Below, in pieces: positions 7,113 to 14,563 of a stretch of DNA of 35,396 nucleotides (its first letter is position 1; every line of letters begins with the position of its first letter). Made by a program: the position numbers and the translations under genes. The DNA is from DASPXK01 sp035637315. Lineage in GTDB: Bacteria; Chloroflexota; UBA6077; JACCZL01. The stretch covers positions 1 to 35,396 of the forward strand of contig DASPXK010000277.1 of the NCBI GenBank assembly GCA_035637315.1, written 5' to 3'. The notes beneath the pieces are model-generated. The model was not told where the DNA came from. It saw only the letters and a program-made list of their open reading frames with translations, and searched no databases.

Positions 7113-8436
7113 GATCCTGATCGTCGACGACGAAGAGAGCGTCCTGCTCACGATGCAGGCGATCCTCGAGCGTGACGGCTACGAGGTGGTGACTGCATCG
7201 AAGGGGGGCGCGGCGCTCGATCTGGTCGAGCGGGACGCGTTCGACCTGGTCTTGACCGACCTGCGCCTCGACGACCTGGACGGCCTATCGATCCTGGCTG
7301 AGGTCCGCCGGCGCTCGCCGGATACGGTCGCGATCATGCTCACTGGCTACGCTTCGATGGAGTCGGCCGTTCAGGCCCTTCGGGAGGGCGCCTATGACTA
7401 CCTGATCAAGCCGTGCGATGTGGAGGATCTGCGCGCAACTGTTGCGCGCGGCCTGGAGCGTCGGCGGCTTGGCCTCCAGCTGGCTGCGCGGGTGGAGGAG
7501 CTGGAGAAGGCGAACCGGACGATCCGCGCGTTGAACGAGGAGCTCCAGCGCCGCGTCGATGAGGCGACGGGCGAGCTAAAACGGCGAATGGACGAGCTGG
7601 CTCGCGCCAATGAGGAGATCGCCGAACTCTATCGTAACTCCCAACAGCACGTCGAGCAGCTCGAGGAGCTCGACGAGCTGAAGTCGCGCTTCCTGTCGAT
7701 GGCCTCACACGAGCTCAAGACGCCGCTCACGGCCATGTCCGGCTTCGCCCAGATCGTCTTGCGGCGCCTACAGACCCGGCTGGAGCGGGGCATACCGAGC
7801 GAAGCGGAGTGGGAACGGGAGCAGCGGACCAGTATCGAGCAGGTCGACATGCTCAAGGAGCAGACCACGAAACTCGTCCGATTGGTGGACGAGCTGCTCG
7901 ACGTGTCCCGCATCGAGTCGGGCAAGGTCGAGTTCCGCTTCGCGCCACTTGACCTGCAACAATTCGCCGCGGACATCGTCGCCAAGATGCAGCTCACGAC
8001 CAGTCAGCACCAGATCAGCCTGGCCGCCGAGCCGCCCGAACAGCTGACTCTCATGGCGGATCAGGACCATCTCGAGCAGGTGCTCAACAACTTACTGAGC
8101 AACGCGATCAAATACTCGCCGGAGGGAGGCCAGATCACGCTCGGGCTCAAGCCCGAAGGCGACTCGGTGATCATCAGCGTGCGGGACCAGGGGGTTGGGA
8201 TTCCGAGGAGCGAGCTGGACGCGGTCTTCGGCCTCTTCTACCAGTCGCCAGAGCCCAGCCGGCGCAAGGGTGGGGGCATGGGGCTCGGGCTGTATATCAG
8301 CAAGGAGATCGTCACGCGTCACGGAGGCCGGATCTGGGTGGAGAGCGAGATGGGCCGCGGCAGCACCTTCTACTTGTCGCTGCCGCGTGTGCCCGTTCCC
8401 GAGCCGGCCGCGACAGGCCAGCCCTTGGTCGGCTGA
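7099..8436 (+). CDS. receiver domain-histidine kinase hybrid
   Basis: A 445-residue protein with an N-terminal CheY-like receiver: acidic pair D10-D11, phospho-acceptor D54 in DLVLTDLRLDD, and conserved K104 in YLIKPCD. A long coiled coil follows (about 122-195). The HisKA domain has H204 in SMASHELKTPLTAMSGF. The ATPase domain has the N-box NNLLSNAIKYS (330-340), DQGVGI (363-368) and GMGLGL (393-398). The ATG at 7099 overlaps the upstream kinase gene and follows GGAGGG, so the two are co-translated. The order suggests a phosphorelay in which the first kinase phosphorylates D54. No DNA-binding output domain is present, so a further regulator elsewhere would be needed. Confidence 0.9.
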   Translation: MATDKILIVDDEESVLLTMQAILERDGYEVVTASKGGAALDLVERDAFDLVLTDLRLDDLDGLSILAEVRRRSPDTVAIMLTGYASMESAVQALREGAYDYLIKPCDVEDLRATVARGLERRRLGLQLAARVEELEKANRTIRALNEELQRRVDEATGELKRRMDELARANEEIAELYRNSQQHVEQLEELDELKSRFLSMASHELKTPLTAMSGFAQIVLRRLQTRLERGIPSEAEWEREQRTSIEQVDMLKEQTTKLVRLVDELLDVSRIESGKVEFRFAPLDLQQFAADIVAKMQLTTSQHQISLAAEPPEQLTLMADQDHLEQVLNNLLSNAIKYSPEGGQITLGLKPEGDSVIISVRDQGVGIPRSELDAVFGLFYQSPEPSRRKGGGMGLGLYISKEIVTRHGGRIWVESEMGRGSTFYLSLPRVPVPEPAATGQPLVG

Positions 8437-8449
8437 CGAGCCGAAGTTT

Positions 8450-8503
8450 CGAGTTTCGCGTTCCGAGTTTCGAGTGCGCCCGAAACCCGGAACTCGAAAC
8501 TCG
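8450..8503. repeat. inverted repeat, GAGTTTCG family (copy 1)
   Basis: Arms 8450-8472 and 8481-8503 are complementary at 21 of 23 positions, with an 8-base loop. It sits between two convergent genes and probably also serves as a bidirectional terminator. The same GAGTTTCG/CGAAACTC motif recurs at 8912-8974 on the other side of the cupin gene. Confidence 0.75.
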
Positions 8504-8506
8504 TGG

Positions 8507-8896
8507 CTAGCGGCTGGGTATGTTTGGCCCCTCGTAGATGTGGGGGTGGCCTGGCATGCCGACCGCCAGGCGCAAGGCTGGCTTGTCACCCACCACCCGA
8601 ATGTGGTGTGAGACGTTTTTAGCCGCGAAGACTATGTCGCCCTGGCGGGCCCGAAAATAGTCCTGTCCGCCAAGAGACCACTCCAACTCGCCTTCGAGTA
8701 CGACCCACCACTCGTCGGTCTCGTGGTAATGTTCTCGGTTGCCTTGGCCCGGAGCCTGGCAGTGCAGGTTCGCCCACATCCGTTCCGTCTCGATCAGGCG
8801 CACCGACCAGGGCGGCTCGCCCCTGGCCGCCTTGATCGCCTCTAGCGGCATGTGGCCTACGTTCGGCGCCAGGCCCGGGATGGGCTCGACTGGCAT
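8507..8896 (-). CDS. cupin-domain protein
   Basis: A 129-residue single-domain cupin. Motif 1 is HYHETDEWWVVLEGE (residues 56-70), with H56, H58 and E62 as probable metal ligands. Motif 2 is GDIVFAAKNVSHHIR (86-100), with a His at 97-98. The ATG at 8896 follows GAGGAGG. The family includes dioxygenases, isomerases and sugar-binding proteins, so the substrate cannot be named. It is bracketed on both sides by copies of the same inverted repeat family, and the neighbouring hypothetical gene is divergent. Confidence 0.8.
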   Translation of the reverse strand: MPVEPIPGLAPNVGHMPLEAIKAARGEPPWSVRLIETERMWANLHCQAPGQGNREHYHETDEWWVVLEGELEWSLGGQDYFRARQGDIVFAAKNVSHHIRVVGDKPALRLAVGMPGHPHIYEGPNIPSR

Positions 8897-8911
8897 AGCT
8901 GGCCTCCTCGG

Positions 8912-8974
8912 CAAGTTTCGAGTTTCGGGTGTCGAGTTTACCCTTAAAGACTGAGCCGCGAAACTCGAAACTTG
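8912..8974. repeat. inverted repeat, GAGTTTCG family (copy 2)
   Basis: The 16-base arms 8912-8927 and 8959-8974 are perfect reverse complements, with a 31-base loop. The repeat lies in the divergent promoter region between the cupin and the downstream hypothetical gene and ends two bases before that gene's ATG. Confidence 0.75.
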
Positions 8975-8976
8975 TG

Positions 8977-9408
8977 ATGGACGAACCGCGACGGGCGGCG
9001 GAATGGCGGGCGGCGAAACGTCGGGCGGCCGGGCGGCTGGACGCGATCGTAGATCGGACGCTGCGCGAAGCAGCCGCGCGAGCCTGGGGGCGGGGCCTGC
9101 TTCTGCCGCCATGGCGGCTGGTGAAGGACCTCGACGATGCGAGCTGGCGGGCGTATCGCTACGTTGGCTCGGCCGCCCCCGACGATCACCGCTATCTCGA
9201 GCTGGGTGTCGTCTGCCACCTCGATCCTGACGGCAATCTGGTCGGCGTAGGGGTCGACAACGGAGTCGAGTTCATCGGACTGCACGACACCAGCGAATAT
9301 GGCTTGAGGCGAGGCCTGGACTACATCCGCAAGCAACGCGCGCACGTCCGCTCACGCGCTAGCCCCGCGTACGAGCATAGGCTGAAGCGAATGAAGAATG
9401 AAGGATGA
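8977..9408 (+). CDS. hypothetical protein, 143 aa
   Basis: No family is recognised. The first 40 residues are rich in Arg and Ala (RRAAEWRAAKRRAAGRLDA). The remainder looks like a compact domain with YRYVGSAAPDDHRYLELGVV and VGVGVDNGVEFIGLHDTSEY. The start is uncertain because the ATG at 8977 abuts the inverted repeat and lacks a Shine-Dalgarno sequence. The last codons (AAG AAT GAA GGA TGA) resemble the GAATGAAGGATGA repeat motif seen again near 14500, so the C-terminus may have been shaped by a repeat. It is probably a real gene because the frame stays open with normal codon use, but the function is unknown. Confidence 0.6.
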   Translation: MDEPRRAAEWRAAKRRAAGRLDAIVDRTLREAAARAWGRGLLLPPWRLVKDLDDASWRAYRYVGSAAPDDHRYLELGVVCHLDPDGNLVGVGVDNGVEFIGLHDTSEYGLRRGLDYIRKQRAHVRSRASPAYEHRLKRMKNEG

Positions 9409-9412
9409 AAGT

Positions 9413-9477
9413 CTGTACCGCGACCGTGAGGGAGCGCCTCAGATCCTCGCACCCGCCCCCTCACGGTCGCGGTACAG
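9413..9477. repeat. 24-bp-arm inverted repeat, probable bidirectional terminator
   Basis: The left arm 9413-9436 and right arm 9454-9477 (CTGTACCGCGACCGTGAGGG and its complement) match at 23 of 24 positions around a 17-base loop. It lies between convergent genes. The stop codon of the minus-strand aminotransferase (9439-9441) is in the loop, and the right arm encodes its last residues. Confidence 0.8.
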
Positions 9478-10587
9478 GTACTCAAGTACGCTCAGCAGTT
9501 TCTCGCACTGGGCCAGCGGTCGCGCGGCCAGCCGGATGTGTTTCGGCAAGCCGAACGATGAACAGTCGCGCACGAGGATGCCGCGGACCAGAAGCTGGCG
9601 GCGCAGCTCGGCCGCGTCTCCCACCTCGACCAGCCAGAAGCTGGTGCATGAGGGCAGGCACCTCAAGCCGAGCCGCCCCAGTCCATCGACCAGATAGGCC
9701 TTGGCTCGTCGAGCGAGCTGGCGACCCGCCGCCACGTGGGCCGTGTCGCCGAGGGCGGCCAGGCCGGCCGTCTGCGCCGCCGCATTGACACTCCAGGGCG
9801 GCTGAGCCCGCTGCACGGCTTCGATCACCGACGGTTGTGCGATCGTGTAGCCAAGCCGAAGGCCGCCCAGGCCAAAGCTCTTGGTAAGCGACCGAAGCAC
9901 CACAACTCGTGGATCGCTCCGAAGCTCCAACGCCGAAGCCAGCCCGTCCGCGAAATCTCGGTACGCCTCGTCGACGATGAGCAGCGTCTCGTCGCAGGCG
10001 GCCAGGAGCACTGCCAGCTCGTCCGATGTGAGGGCCTGGCCGGTGGGGTTATTGGGGTTACACACGAACACGAGCCGCGGCCGGGTCTCCTGAATGACAC
10101 CGACCAGCTCCTCGAGCCGCGGCCGGAAGCCGTCCGCCGCGCTGGCTCGGACGATCACCGGCTCGGCGCGCCGGCGGCGGATGGCTGCCTCGTATTCGCC
10201 GAACGTCGGCCCGACGACGACGGCCACGTCGCCGGGGTCCAGGTAGACACTCGCCAGCAGCCAGATCAGCTCGGTCGAGCCGTTACCCGCGAGCACGTCG
10301 TCCGGGCTGACGTCGTGAGCTGCAGCCAGGCCCGCGCGGAGTCGCAGCGCCTGGCGGTCCGGGTAGCGACTGGGGTCGACTGAGCTCAGCGCCCGCATCG
10401 CCCTGGGAGAGGCGCCCAGCGGATTACAGTTGACGCTGAAGTCGATCAGGCTCTCGGCTTGGAGGCCCAGGCCTGCCAGCTCGGCGTAATCCGGGCCGCC
10501 ATGCGGCACGGCCACGGGCCAAGCATGGCGCGGCGCCGGCGGCCCGCCCGAGGCGCGCCGAAGGATTGGGGGAGTCACCGCGGCCAA
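9439..10587 (-). CDS. PLP-dependent aminotransferase, CobD/HisC-like
   Basis: A 382-residue fold-type I PLP enzyme of class I/II. The Schiff-base lysine is K236 in SLTKSFGLGGLRLGY. Other landmarks are VCNPNNPTGQ (175-184) and the DEAYRDF block (206-212) with the PLP-binding aspartate. The opening HGGPDY and IDFSVNCNPLG (48-58) resemble threonine-phosphate decarboxylase (CobD, cobamide nucleotide loop) more than histidinol-phosphate aminotransferase. No other cobalamin or histidine gene is nearby, so both remain possible. The start is TTG at 10587 or GTG at 10578. The last 13 residues (LYRDREGAGARI) are encoded by the inverted repeat. Confidence 0.82.
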   Translation of the reverse strand: MAAVTPPILRRASGGPPAPRHAWPVAVPHGGPDYAELAGLGLQAESLIDFSVNCNPLGASPRAMRALSSVDPSRYPDRQALRLRAGLAAAHDVSPDDVLAGNGSTELIWLLASVYLDPGDVAVVVGPTFGEYEAAIRRRRAEPVIVRASAADGFRPRLEELVGVIQETRPRLVFVCNPNNPTGQALTSDELAVLLAACDETLLIVDEAYRDFADGLASALELRSDPRVVVLRSLTKSFGLGGLRLGYTIAQPSVIEAVQRAQPPWSVNAAAQTAGLAALGDTAHVAAGRQLARRAKAYLVDGLGRLGLRCLPSCTSFWLVEVGDAAELRRQLLVRGILVRDCSSFGLPKHIRLAARPLAQCEKLLSVLEYLYRDREGAGARI

Positions 10588-10642
10588 TCATACTCGGAGG
10601 TCCGGGTTGCTAGCGAACTGTGGGCTCCGATATCGTGCCGAC

Positions 10643-11092
10643 ATGGAAAGAACGCTCATCCTGATCAAGCCGGATGGCCTCCAGCGCGGCCTGGTCGGCC
10701 AGATTCTCGCCCGATTCGAGGCGCGCGGCCTGAAGATCGTCGGGCTGAAGCTGATGGCAGTGCCCACAGAGCTGGCCGAGCGGCACTACGCCATCCATCA
10801 CGGGAAACCGTTCTATGACGGTCTGGTCCGTTTCATCACGTCGAGTCCGATTGTGGCCATGGTGCTGGAGGGCACCGATGCCGTCGCGGCCGTTCGCAAG
10901 ACGGTCGGGGCCACGAAGTCGTTCGAGGCGGAGGCTGGTACGATCCGCGGCGACCTGGCGCTCGACGTGGGCCAGAATCTGGTCCACGCGTCTGACGGCC
11001 CGGATACGGCTCGGCAGGAAGTGGCGCTGTGGTTCCGCGACGACGAGCTGGTCAGCTACCCGCGCGACGCGGACCGCTGGATTTTCGGCTAG
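10643..11092 (+). CDS. ndk: nucleoside diphosphate kinase
   Basis: A complete 149-residue NDK, which transfers the gamma phosphate between nucleoside triphosphates and diphosphates through a phosphohistidine. The N-terminus ERTLILIKPDGLQRGLVGQI is canonical. The catalytic histidine is H115 in NLVHASDGPDTARQEVALWF. The usual HGS is HAS here. The Lys and Arg nucleotide-binding residues (K9, R86) are in place. The ATG at 10643 is the only start matching the family N-terminus. The stop overlaps by four bases (CTAG), tail to tail, with the candidate selenoprotein gene. Confidence 0.97.
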   Translation: MERTLILIKPDGLQRGLVGQILARFEARGLKIVGLKLMAVPTELAERHYAIHHGKPFYDGLVRFITSSPIVAMVLEGTDAVAAVRKTVGATKSFEAEAGTIRGDLALDVGQNLVHASDGPDTARQEVALWFRDDELVSYPRDADRWIFG

Positions 11093-11832
11093 TCGTCGAG
11101 CGTGATTCGACCTGGGCGCGGACCCTCCTTTGTCCAGCGCTGAGACGCTCGCGCGAAGTCGTCCACCGCCTGCTGGCCCGCCCGCTGTAGGCCCTCCTGG
11201 AACCTGGAAAAGTCGTTCCAGCGATAGCCGACCAGCTCAGCGTAGAAGGGAGCCATCCGGAGCCCCTCGCGGCGTCGCGCTCGCGAGCCCAGGACGTAGT
11301 CCAGCACGGCCTGGATCGTTGGCGGATCGGTCCAGTCGGCTCGGAATAGCAGCCGACCGCCTCGCGCGATGAGGTAGGTCATATTGGGCAACGTGCCGTA
11401 CAACGTGTGTCCCGTGCCAACCAGATCGTCGACGAGGATCGGACGCTTGACACCAAAGTGCGCTTTGAAGGCCTGGGCGTGGGCGAGCTTCTGGTCCATG
11501 CTGCGGTGGGCCGGATAGTTCTCGCCGGGATGCGCCTCGCGGGTGTAGACGAAGACCGATTCGAACCCTTTCGCCTGGTACGCCGCGGCCATCGGCTCGA
11601 GCGCTGGCGCCGCCAGCGAGCAGTACGGTCAGGTCAGCGAGCCGAACTCGATCAGGACATCCCGTTCACGCCAGTAGTCGCTCAGGCGCACAGGGCCGCC
11701 GGTCTCCAGCAGCGTGGCGTCGAAGTCGGGCGCCTTGGAGCCGACCGGCAGGACGGTCCGAAAATCCAGGAAGTTCTCCCCACCGACGAACTCGGCGTAG
11801 TTGTAGACCTTGATCTCATCGCGCTCGCCCAT
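11089..11832 (-). CDS. candidate selenoprotein: deiodinase/redoxin-like protein with in-frame TGA (UxxC)
   Basis: Two frames in register are separated only by TGA at 11631-11629. Reading through gives 247 residues. The N-terminal part ends LIEFGSLT and the next begins PYCSLAAPALEPMAAAY, so the TGA is residue 68 in FGSLT-U-PYC. In redoxins and iodothyronine deiodinase-like proteins this is where the active-site Cys or Sec stands (FGSxT-U/C-PPF). VFVYTREAHPGENY downstream matches the family's YxxEAHP block, and VGSKAPDF and VRLSDYW match its start. U68 and C71 would form a UxxC redox pair. A hairpin starts 10 bases after the TGA. A Cys-to-stop mutation (pseudogene) is the main alternative. The coordinates include the TGA as selenocysteine, and the ORF ends at TAG overlapping ndk. 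Confidence 0.72.
11602..11618 (-). promoter_or_regulatory. putative bacterial SECIS hairpin
   Basis: On the minus strand, 10 bases after the in-frame TGA, CGCTGGC-GGC-GCCAGCG forms a perfect 7-bp stem with a GGC loop. In E. coli fdhF the SECIS apical stem-loop starts about 11 bases after UGA and carries G in the loop for SelB recognition, so position and loop are compatible. The hairpin is seen directly. Its function is inferred. Confidence 0.55.
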
Positions 11833-11931
11833 CGGTCCTCCCGCCGAGTAATCTCCGCGCAGTGTAGCTTGGCCAGCGCGATAGGCGCGAAAATTGCCGC
11901 AGGATGGGCGGCGTTCAGCGGGGATCCGATC

Positions 11932-11961
11932 TTGTGAGCTGGTCGGAGCCCATGTTAGACT
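11932..11961 (+). promoter_or_regulatory. possible sigma-70-type promoter for the O-antigen ligase-like gene
   Basis: TTGTGA (11932-11937) and TAGACT (11956-11961) are separated by 18 bases, each with four of six consensus matches. They lie in the divergent region between the selenoprotein candidate and the gene starting at 12025. Confidence 0.25.
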
Positions 11962-12024
11962 GCCGCCGCCTGCCCTGGCGATGCCCCGCGAGGCGCGCCG
12001 CCTAGCAGGCTCTCAACTGAGCCC

Positions 12025-14505
12025 ATGTGGACGTCCTACGGGCGACGGGATGGGTCTCTCGCCGCGCCCGTGGCCGAGCGGGCCTTCGTCTCGCTCTCTC
12101 GCGCCGAGTGCTGGTATGGGCCCGCCGCTATCGCGGTCCTGTTTGCCTATCCCAATCCGCTCGTGCCAGTCGCGCTGGGTGCGCTGACGCTGAGCCTCGG
12201 CGCTCGCCTCGCTCGCGGCCAGAGGCTGGCCTCCGCGACGCCGCTCGACGCCGGCTTCTCGCTGTTCTTGCTGGGTGCGCTGCTCGGCCTGGGCGTGGCC
12301 GAAAACCTCGAGGCCGCGCTCCTGCGCTTCACCGGCATGCTGGCCGCCACGGCCCTGTTCTACCTGAGCCTCGACTGGCTGAGGAGCGAGCGCGCGCTGC
12401 GCCGAGGGGCGCTGCTCCTCCTGGCGAGCGTCGTCGTCGCGTCGCTGGTCGTGCTCTCCCTGCTGCGGGGACAGCTTCCGGACAGCACGGTCGCCCGCTT
12501 GATAGGCCCGGCTCTGCGAGTGTTCGGCGGCTTCGCGGGAGTCAGTGGCGACACGCTCGACGTGAATGCGCGCTTCGCCGTCCACCAGTACGGCCTGGCA
12601 CACTTGCTGCTGATCGGCCTGGCCTTCGCGACTTCGGCGCTCGCGCTCGGAACCGGGCGCCGCTTGCGGGTAGGCGGGCTGCTCAGCCTCGCCCTACTAA
12701 CGCCGCTGCTGCTTGCAACCCAGGCGCGTGGGGCCGTCGTCGCGCTGGCGGTCGCGGCGAGCGTGGTGGCGGGCTTGCGGACCCGCTGGGCCTGGGCCAT
12801 TCTCCCGCTCGCGGGGGCGGCGTTCTATGGCCTCCTGGCTCGCGGCACGATCTCGCGGAGCATCGAGGCCGAGTGGCTCAGCCAGCGGCTCTCATATTGG
12901 AGCCGAACATTGGGTCTGCTGGGCGACTTCCCGCTGAGCGGCTCTGGACTCGGGATCCGGACATTCGCCGAGGTGTTCGCGTGGTACCACGGCCTGCCGG
13001 ACCCATACGCGGTCTCGCACACCCACAATATCTTTCTGCAGGCCTACGCCGAGCAGGGCCTGTTTGGGCTGGTCGGCCTGTTCGCCATTTTTGTAGCGGG
13101 CGTCGGCCTGGGCCTGGGCTGCGTCCGGCGCTGCGTCGGATCGACCCGCTGGATCATCGGCGGGGCGACCGGCGGCGTCCTCGCCACAGCGGTCTACGGT
13201 CTGACCGACCAGGTGCCATCCACGAACCTGAGCCTCGGACTTGTCTTTGGGCTGCTCGCGCTCGTGGTCGGTGGCTCTAAATCTACCCCGCCAGCCGCCG
13301 CCGGCACCGACCTAAACCCCCAGCCCCCTTCCCTAAAGGGAAGGGGGGAACGGCTCAACAAGCGCCCCCTTCCCTTTAGGGAAGGGGGTCAGGGGGTTAG
13401 GTCACTGCTAGCGGGCGTCGGGGGGGTTGGTGTGTTCTTAGCCCTCGTGCTGGTGCTTGGCGCGGTCGCGCTGGCGCCGCGCTGGGTGAGCGGCGCTCTC
13501 TTGAACATCGGCTCGGCAGACCTTGTCGCGGCGGCCCTGGATCGCTCACGTGACGTCGAGGCTCGGCGTGCTCGGCTGGCGCGGGCAGAGTGGGAGCTGG
13601 CCCAGGCCGCTCGCTGGAATCCGACTAACGTGGCGGCATTTCGCAACCTTGGCTGGGCCCGCCTCCTCCAGCACGAAGTCGTCGAGGCGCACGCTGCAAT
13701 CGAGGCCGCCTATCGCCCGGATCTGACCGCCTTCGAGCGTGCCCAGCTCGCCCGGCTGGCGCGCGAGAGCGGGCTGACCGAGCTGGCGGTGACGCTGCTC
13801 AGAGAGGGCGGCGACGAGGCTGGCTTGCGCGAGCTGGCCGGCCAGTTGTGGACCGCACGCCGCTGGCACGACGCTGCGGTCACCTACGCGGCGCTCACCG
13901 AGCTAAACCCGGATGAGGCCGAGTACGTCTCGAACACTGCTATCGCGGTGTTGAACGGGGGCGGAGACGTGCAGGAGGCGATGGGCTTGCTGCGCCAGGC
14001 GGTGGTCAGGAATCCTGGTGCGGCGCGTAATCTGGCCAGGCAGCTCGTGCTGCGCGGCGAGCCGTGTCGCAACGACGAGCGGCGAGGCGGCGGACGCTTT
14101 GACTGCGCGGCGTTCTGGTTTGGTTTGGCCAGTCGAGTCGATCCCAGCTACGATCGGCCCGAGGTCGAGCTGGGCTCGATCTTGTACTACCGCGGGCTCT
14201 ACGAGGAGGCCGCCAGCCACTTCGCCGAGGCGGCGCGGCGCGACCCGCGCAATCCTTCCACTTACAACCAGCTCGGCGACACCTACCTCAAACTCGCCCG
14301 CCCGGATGAGGCGGTCCGGTTCTACGAGCAGGGTGTCCAAGCCCGCCCGGAGCGTCCGGAGCTGCACGTGAACCTGGCGCGAGCGTACTTGCTCGTGGGG
14401 CGAAGGGACGACGCGCTGCGGGAATATCGCGCGGCCGTCGAGCTGGCGCCCGGCAACCGATCCATTCGCGACGAGCTAGAGCGGGCGACAAAGAACGAGG
14501 AATGA
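12025..14505 (+). CDS. O-antigen ligase/polymerase-family membrane protein with C-terminal TPR domain
   Basis: An 826-residue protein. The first 430 residues are about ten or more transmembrane helices with the Wzy_C/O-antigen ligase hallmark SHTHNIFLQAYAEQGLFGLV (about residues 331-350). A further helix near 465-485 is followed by a periplasmic TPR superhelix (about 500-826), with repeats such as NPSTYNQLGDTYLKLARPDEA. It is probably a ligase or polymerase for surface glycans or a protein O-oligosaccharyltransferase-type enzyme. Residues about 429-459 (NPQPPSLKGRGERLNKRPLP) are encoded by an inverted repeat inserted in frame in the linker between the two parts. The stop codon lies immediately before another inverted repeat. 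Confidence 0.85.
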   Translation: MWTSYGRRDGSLAAPVAERAFVSLSRAECWYGPAAIAVLFAYPNPLVPVALGALTLSLGARLARGQRLASATPLDAGFSLFLLGALLGLGVAENLEAALLRFTGMLAATALFYLSLDWLRSERALRRGALLLLASVVVASLVVLSLLRGQLPDSTVARLIGPALRVFGGFAGVSGDTLDVNARFAVHQYGLAHLLLIGLAFATSALALGTGRRLRVGGLLSLALLTPLLLATQARGAVVALAVAASVVAGLRTRWAWAILPLAGAAFYGLLARGTISRSIEAEWLSQRLSYWSRTLGLLGDFPLSGSGLGIRTFAEVFAWYHGLPDPYAVSHTHNIFLQAYAEQGLFGLVGLFAIFVAGVGLGLGCVRRCVGSTRWIIGGATGGVLATAVYGLTDQVPSTNLSLGLVFGLLALVVGGSKSTPPAAAGTDLNPQPPSLKGRGERLNKRPLPFREGGQGVRSLLAGVGGVGVFLALVLVLGAVALAPRWVSGALLNIGSADLVAAALDRSRDVEARRARLARAEWELAQAARWNPTNVAAFRNLGWARLLQHEVVEAHAAIEAAYRPDLTAFERAQLARLARESGLTELAVTLLREGGDEAGLRELAGQLWTARRWHDAAVTYAALTELNPDEAEYVSNTAIAVLNGGGDVQEAMGLLRQAVVRNPGAARNLARQLVLRGEPCRNDERRGGGRFDCAAFWFGLASRVDPSYDRPEVELGSILYYRGLYEEAASHFAEAARRDPRNPSTYNQLGDTYLKLARPDEAVRFYEQGVQARPERPELHVNLARAYLLVGRRDDALREYRAAVELAPGNRSIRDELERATKNEE
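13310..13402. repeat. 93-bp composite inverted repeat inside the O-antigen ligase-like gene
   Basis: The left arm 13310-13340 (ACCTAAACCCCCAGCCCCCT and onward) and right arm 13372-13402 are nearly perfect reverse complements. Each arm also contains, or borders, its own small palindrome CCCTTCCCTAAAGGGAAGGG. The element is 93 bases, a multiple of three, with no stop in the host frame. Its nucleotide style differs sharply from flanking coding DNA. Confidence 0.85.
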
Positions 14506-14563
14506 GGCCTGAGGCATGAGGCATGAGTGGGCGATTCGTCCCTCATCCTTCATCCCTCAGGCC
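14506..14563. repeat. inverted repeat with GGCCTGAGG-ATGA arms at a gene junction
   Basis: The left arm 14506-14527 and right arm 14542-14563 match at 19 of 22 positions. The left arm contains two direct copies of GAGGCAT. The repeat contains the start codon and first 16 codons of the downstream glycosyltransferase frame. Confidence 0.7.

Noticed and set aside
9439..10587. Firm naming of the aminotransferase as hisC or cobD
   Set aside because: Both families share the PLP motifs and no pathway neighbours are present. The N-terminal HGG leans to CobD but is not decisive.
11629..11832. A separate 67-residue protein ending at the TGA, next to a 167-residue one
   Set aside because: Both pieces are in register and together form one redoxin/deiodinase-like domain. 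The split is at the active-site residue, so one gene with Sec, or one broken gene, is the better reading.
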